Assembly (NCBI GenBank): GCA_938004235.1
Contig: CALKWL010000311.1
Coordinates: 1 to 5,839 of the forward strand
Source of the DNA: an uncultured Gammaproteobacteria bacterium
GTDB lineage: Bacteria > Pseudomonadota > Gammaproteobacteria > Halothiobacillales > Halothiobacillaceae
Direction: 5' to 3'
DNA length: 5,839 nucleotides
In this document: positions 5,595 to 5,839 of the stretch, one piece after another
Layout: each line of letters begins with the position of its first letter
Position numbering within the stretch: the first letter of the stretch is position 1
The notes under the pieces: model-generated
Told to the model about the DNA's origin: nothing
The model's input: only the letters and a program-made list of their open reading frames with translations
The model's database searches: none
Program-made: the position numbers and the translations under genes

Positions 5595-5628
5595 ACTGTT
5601 CATAACTGGGAGCTGGGCATAATGGCCG
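5595..5628 (-). repeat. Right terminal inverted repeat of the RIT element (34 bp)
   Basis: The exact reverse complement of 2135-2168, running ACTGTTCATAACTGGG ... GGGCATAATGGCCG. It ends in CATAA (5618-5622) plus the 6-bp block TGGCCG (5623-5628). The outer arm here is ATAGT and not TTATG, so only half of the dif-like site is present. This places the right outer end at 5628. Confidence 0.92.
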
Positions 5629-5663
5629 ATAGTACCCCCTCGGCATCATCACCGTAAGCAGCC

Positions 5664-5691
5664 GCCCGCCGGCAAAAGGTGCTTGGCGGGC
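5664..5691. terminator. Stem-loop downstream of the partial integrase gene
   Basis: GCCCGCC (5664-5670) and GGCGGGC (5685-5691) are perfect 7-bp arms around a 14-base loop. The hairpin starts 13 bp past the stop of the - strand integrase gene. No T-run follows, so a terminator role is only tentative. Confidence 0.3.
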
Positions 5692-5704
5692 AGCCGCGCC
5701 GGGT

Positions 5705-5839
5705 TCAGATCTCAATCTGCTCGGAGATCTCCAAGGCATCATCGACCTCGATGCCCAAGTACCGCACCGTCGACTCGAGCTTGGAGTGACCCAGCAGGAG
5801 TTGCACCGCCCGCAGGTTCTTCGTGCGCTTGTAGATCAA
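5705..5839 (-). CDS. Tyrosine recombinase/integrase, C-terminal part (runs off window)
   Basis: Forty-four residues plus TGA (5707-5705), open to the window edge. The segment RTKNLRAVQLLLGHSKLESTVRYLGIEVDDALE is the end of a tyrosine recombinase catalytic domain: His in LLLGH and the nucleophile Tyr in TVRYLG are nine residues apart, as in RitA-C. The sequence is clearly of another subfamily, similar to integrases that end in a VRYLGIEVDDALEI tail. It points the same way as the RIT genes but lies outside the right repeat, so it is not part of the trio. The upstream Arg, Lys and HxxR lie beyond the window, so intactness is unknown. It may be the integrase of a larger island or plasmid region into which the RIT inserted. 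Confidence 0.8.
   Translation of the reverse strand: MIYKRTKNLRAVQLLLGHSKLESTVRYLGIEVDDALEISEQIEI

Larger units (their letters stand above)
2135..5628 (-). mobile_element. Complete Recombinase-in-Trio (RIT) element
   Basis: A 3,494-bp unit holds three consecutive, overlapping tyrosine recombinase genes in the same direction (ritA, ritB, ritC on the - strand). It is bounded by perfect 34-bp inverted repeats and carries no cargo gene. This arrangement is the defining feature of RIT elements, a known but mechanistically poorly understood class of bacterial mobile element. All three genes are open and have intact catalytic residues, and the ends are identical, so the element may be functional or recently active. 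Its GC content is high (about two thirds in sampled lines), unlike the SEFIR gene to its left. No obvious target-site duplication is seen: the bases just outside are ...CCATAA on the left and ATAGTA... on the right. Confidence 0.93.

Noticed and set aside
2664..5657. Long + strand reading frames opposite the rit genes (e.g. 3052-3999, 4791-5657)
   Set aside because: These are typical antisense frames of GC-rich genes, have no recognisable domains and coincide with the conserved recombinase domains on the other strand.
1..5839. CRISPR array
   Set aside because: No set of regularly spaced repeats was found; the only repeats are the paired terminal, palindromic and 12-bp ones described.

Overview
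This window is an accessory stretch from a bacterial shotgun contig, probably a proteobacterium. That guess rests on the GC-rich recombinase genes, the ISAs1-family transposase tail and a dif-like sequence, so it is an inference and not an identification. The first 55 bases are not genomic: they match Illumina TruSeq index/Read 2 adapter, so the left end of the window is a sequencing or assembly artefact.

Layout. Bases 56-282 hold the 3' end of an ISAs1-family transposase (+ strand) and a likely right terminal repeat of that insertion sequence. A hairpin at 351-381 has an A-run on one side and a T-run on the other, and probably terminates transcription from both directions. Bases 421-1857 (- strand) encode a complete 478-residue protein with an N-terminal SEFIR/TIR domain and an unrecognised C-terminal half. 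It looks like a stand-alone immune-type (anti-phage) effector. Its base composition is visibly more AT-rich than the right half of the window.

Bases 2135-5628 form a complete Recombinase-in-Trio (RIT) element. Three tandem, overlapping tyrosine recombinase genes, ritA (5468-4215), ritB (4218-3241) and ritC (3248-2235), all on the - strand, lie between perfect 34-bp inverted repeats. All three proteins keep the R-K-HxxR-H-Y catalytic set. The outermost 6 bp of each inverted repeat sit exactly where the spacer of a tyrosine-recombinase core site would be. At the left end they complete a CATAA-6 bp-TTATG site that resembles dif. A perfect 13-bp-arm palindrome abuts the left end only.

Right of the RIT, bases 5705-5839 (- strand) hold the C-terminal 44 residues of a fourth, different tyrosine recombinase that runs off the window.

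Together the region reads as a mobile-element hotspot: an insertion sequence, a RIT element and an integrase surrounding one probable defence gene. RIT transcription runs toward the SEFIR gene and in the same direction, but the 377-bp gap, a GC-rich hairpin after ritC and a separate SD upstream of the SEFIR gene argue against one operon.
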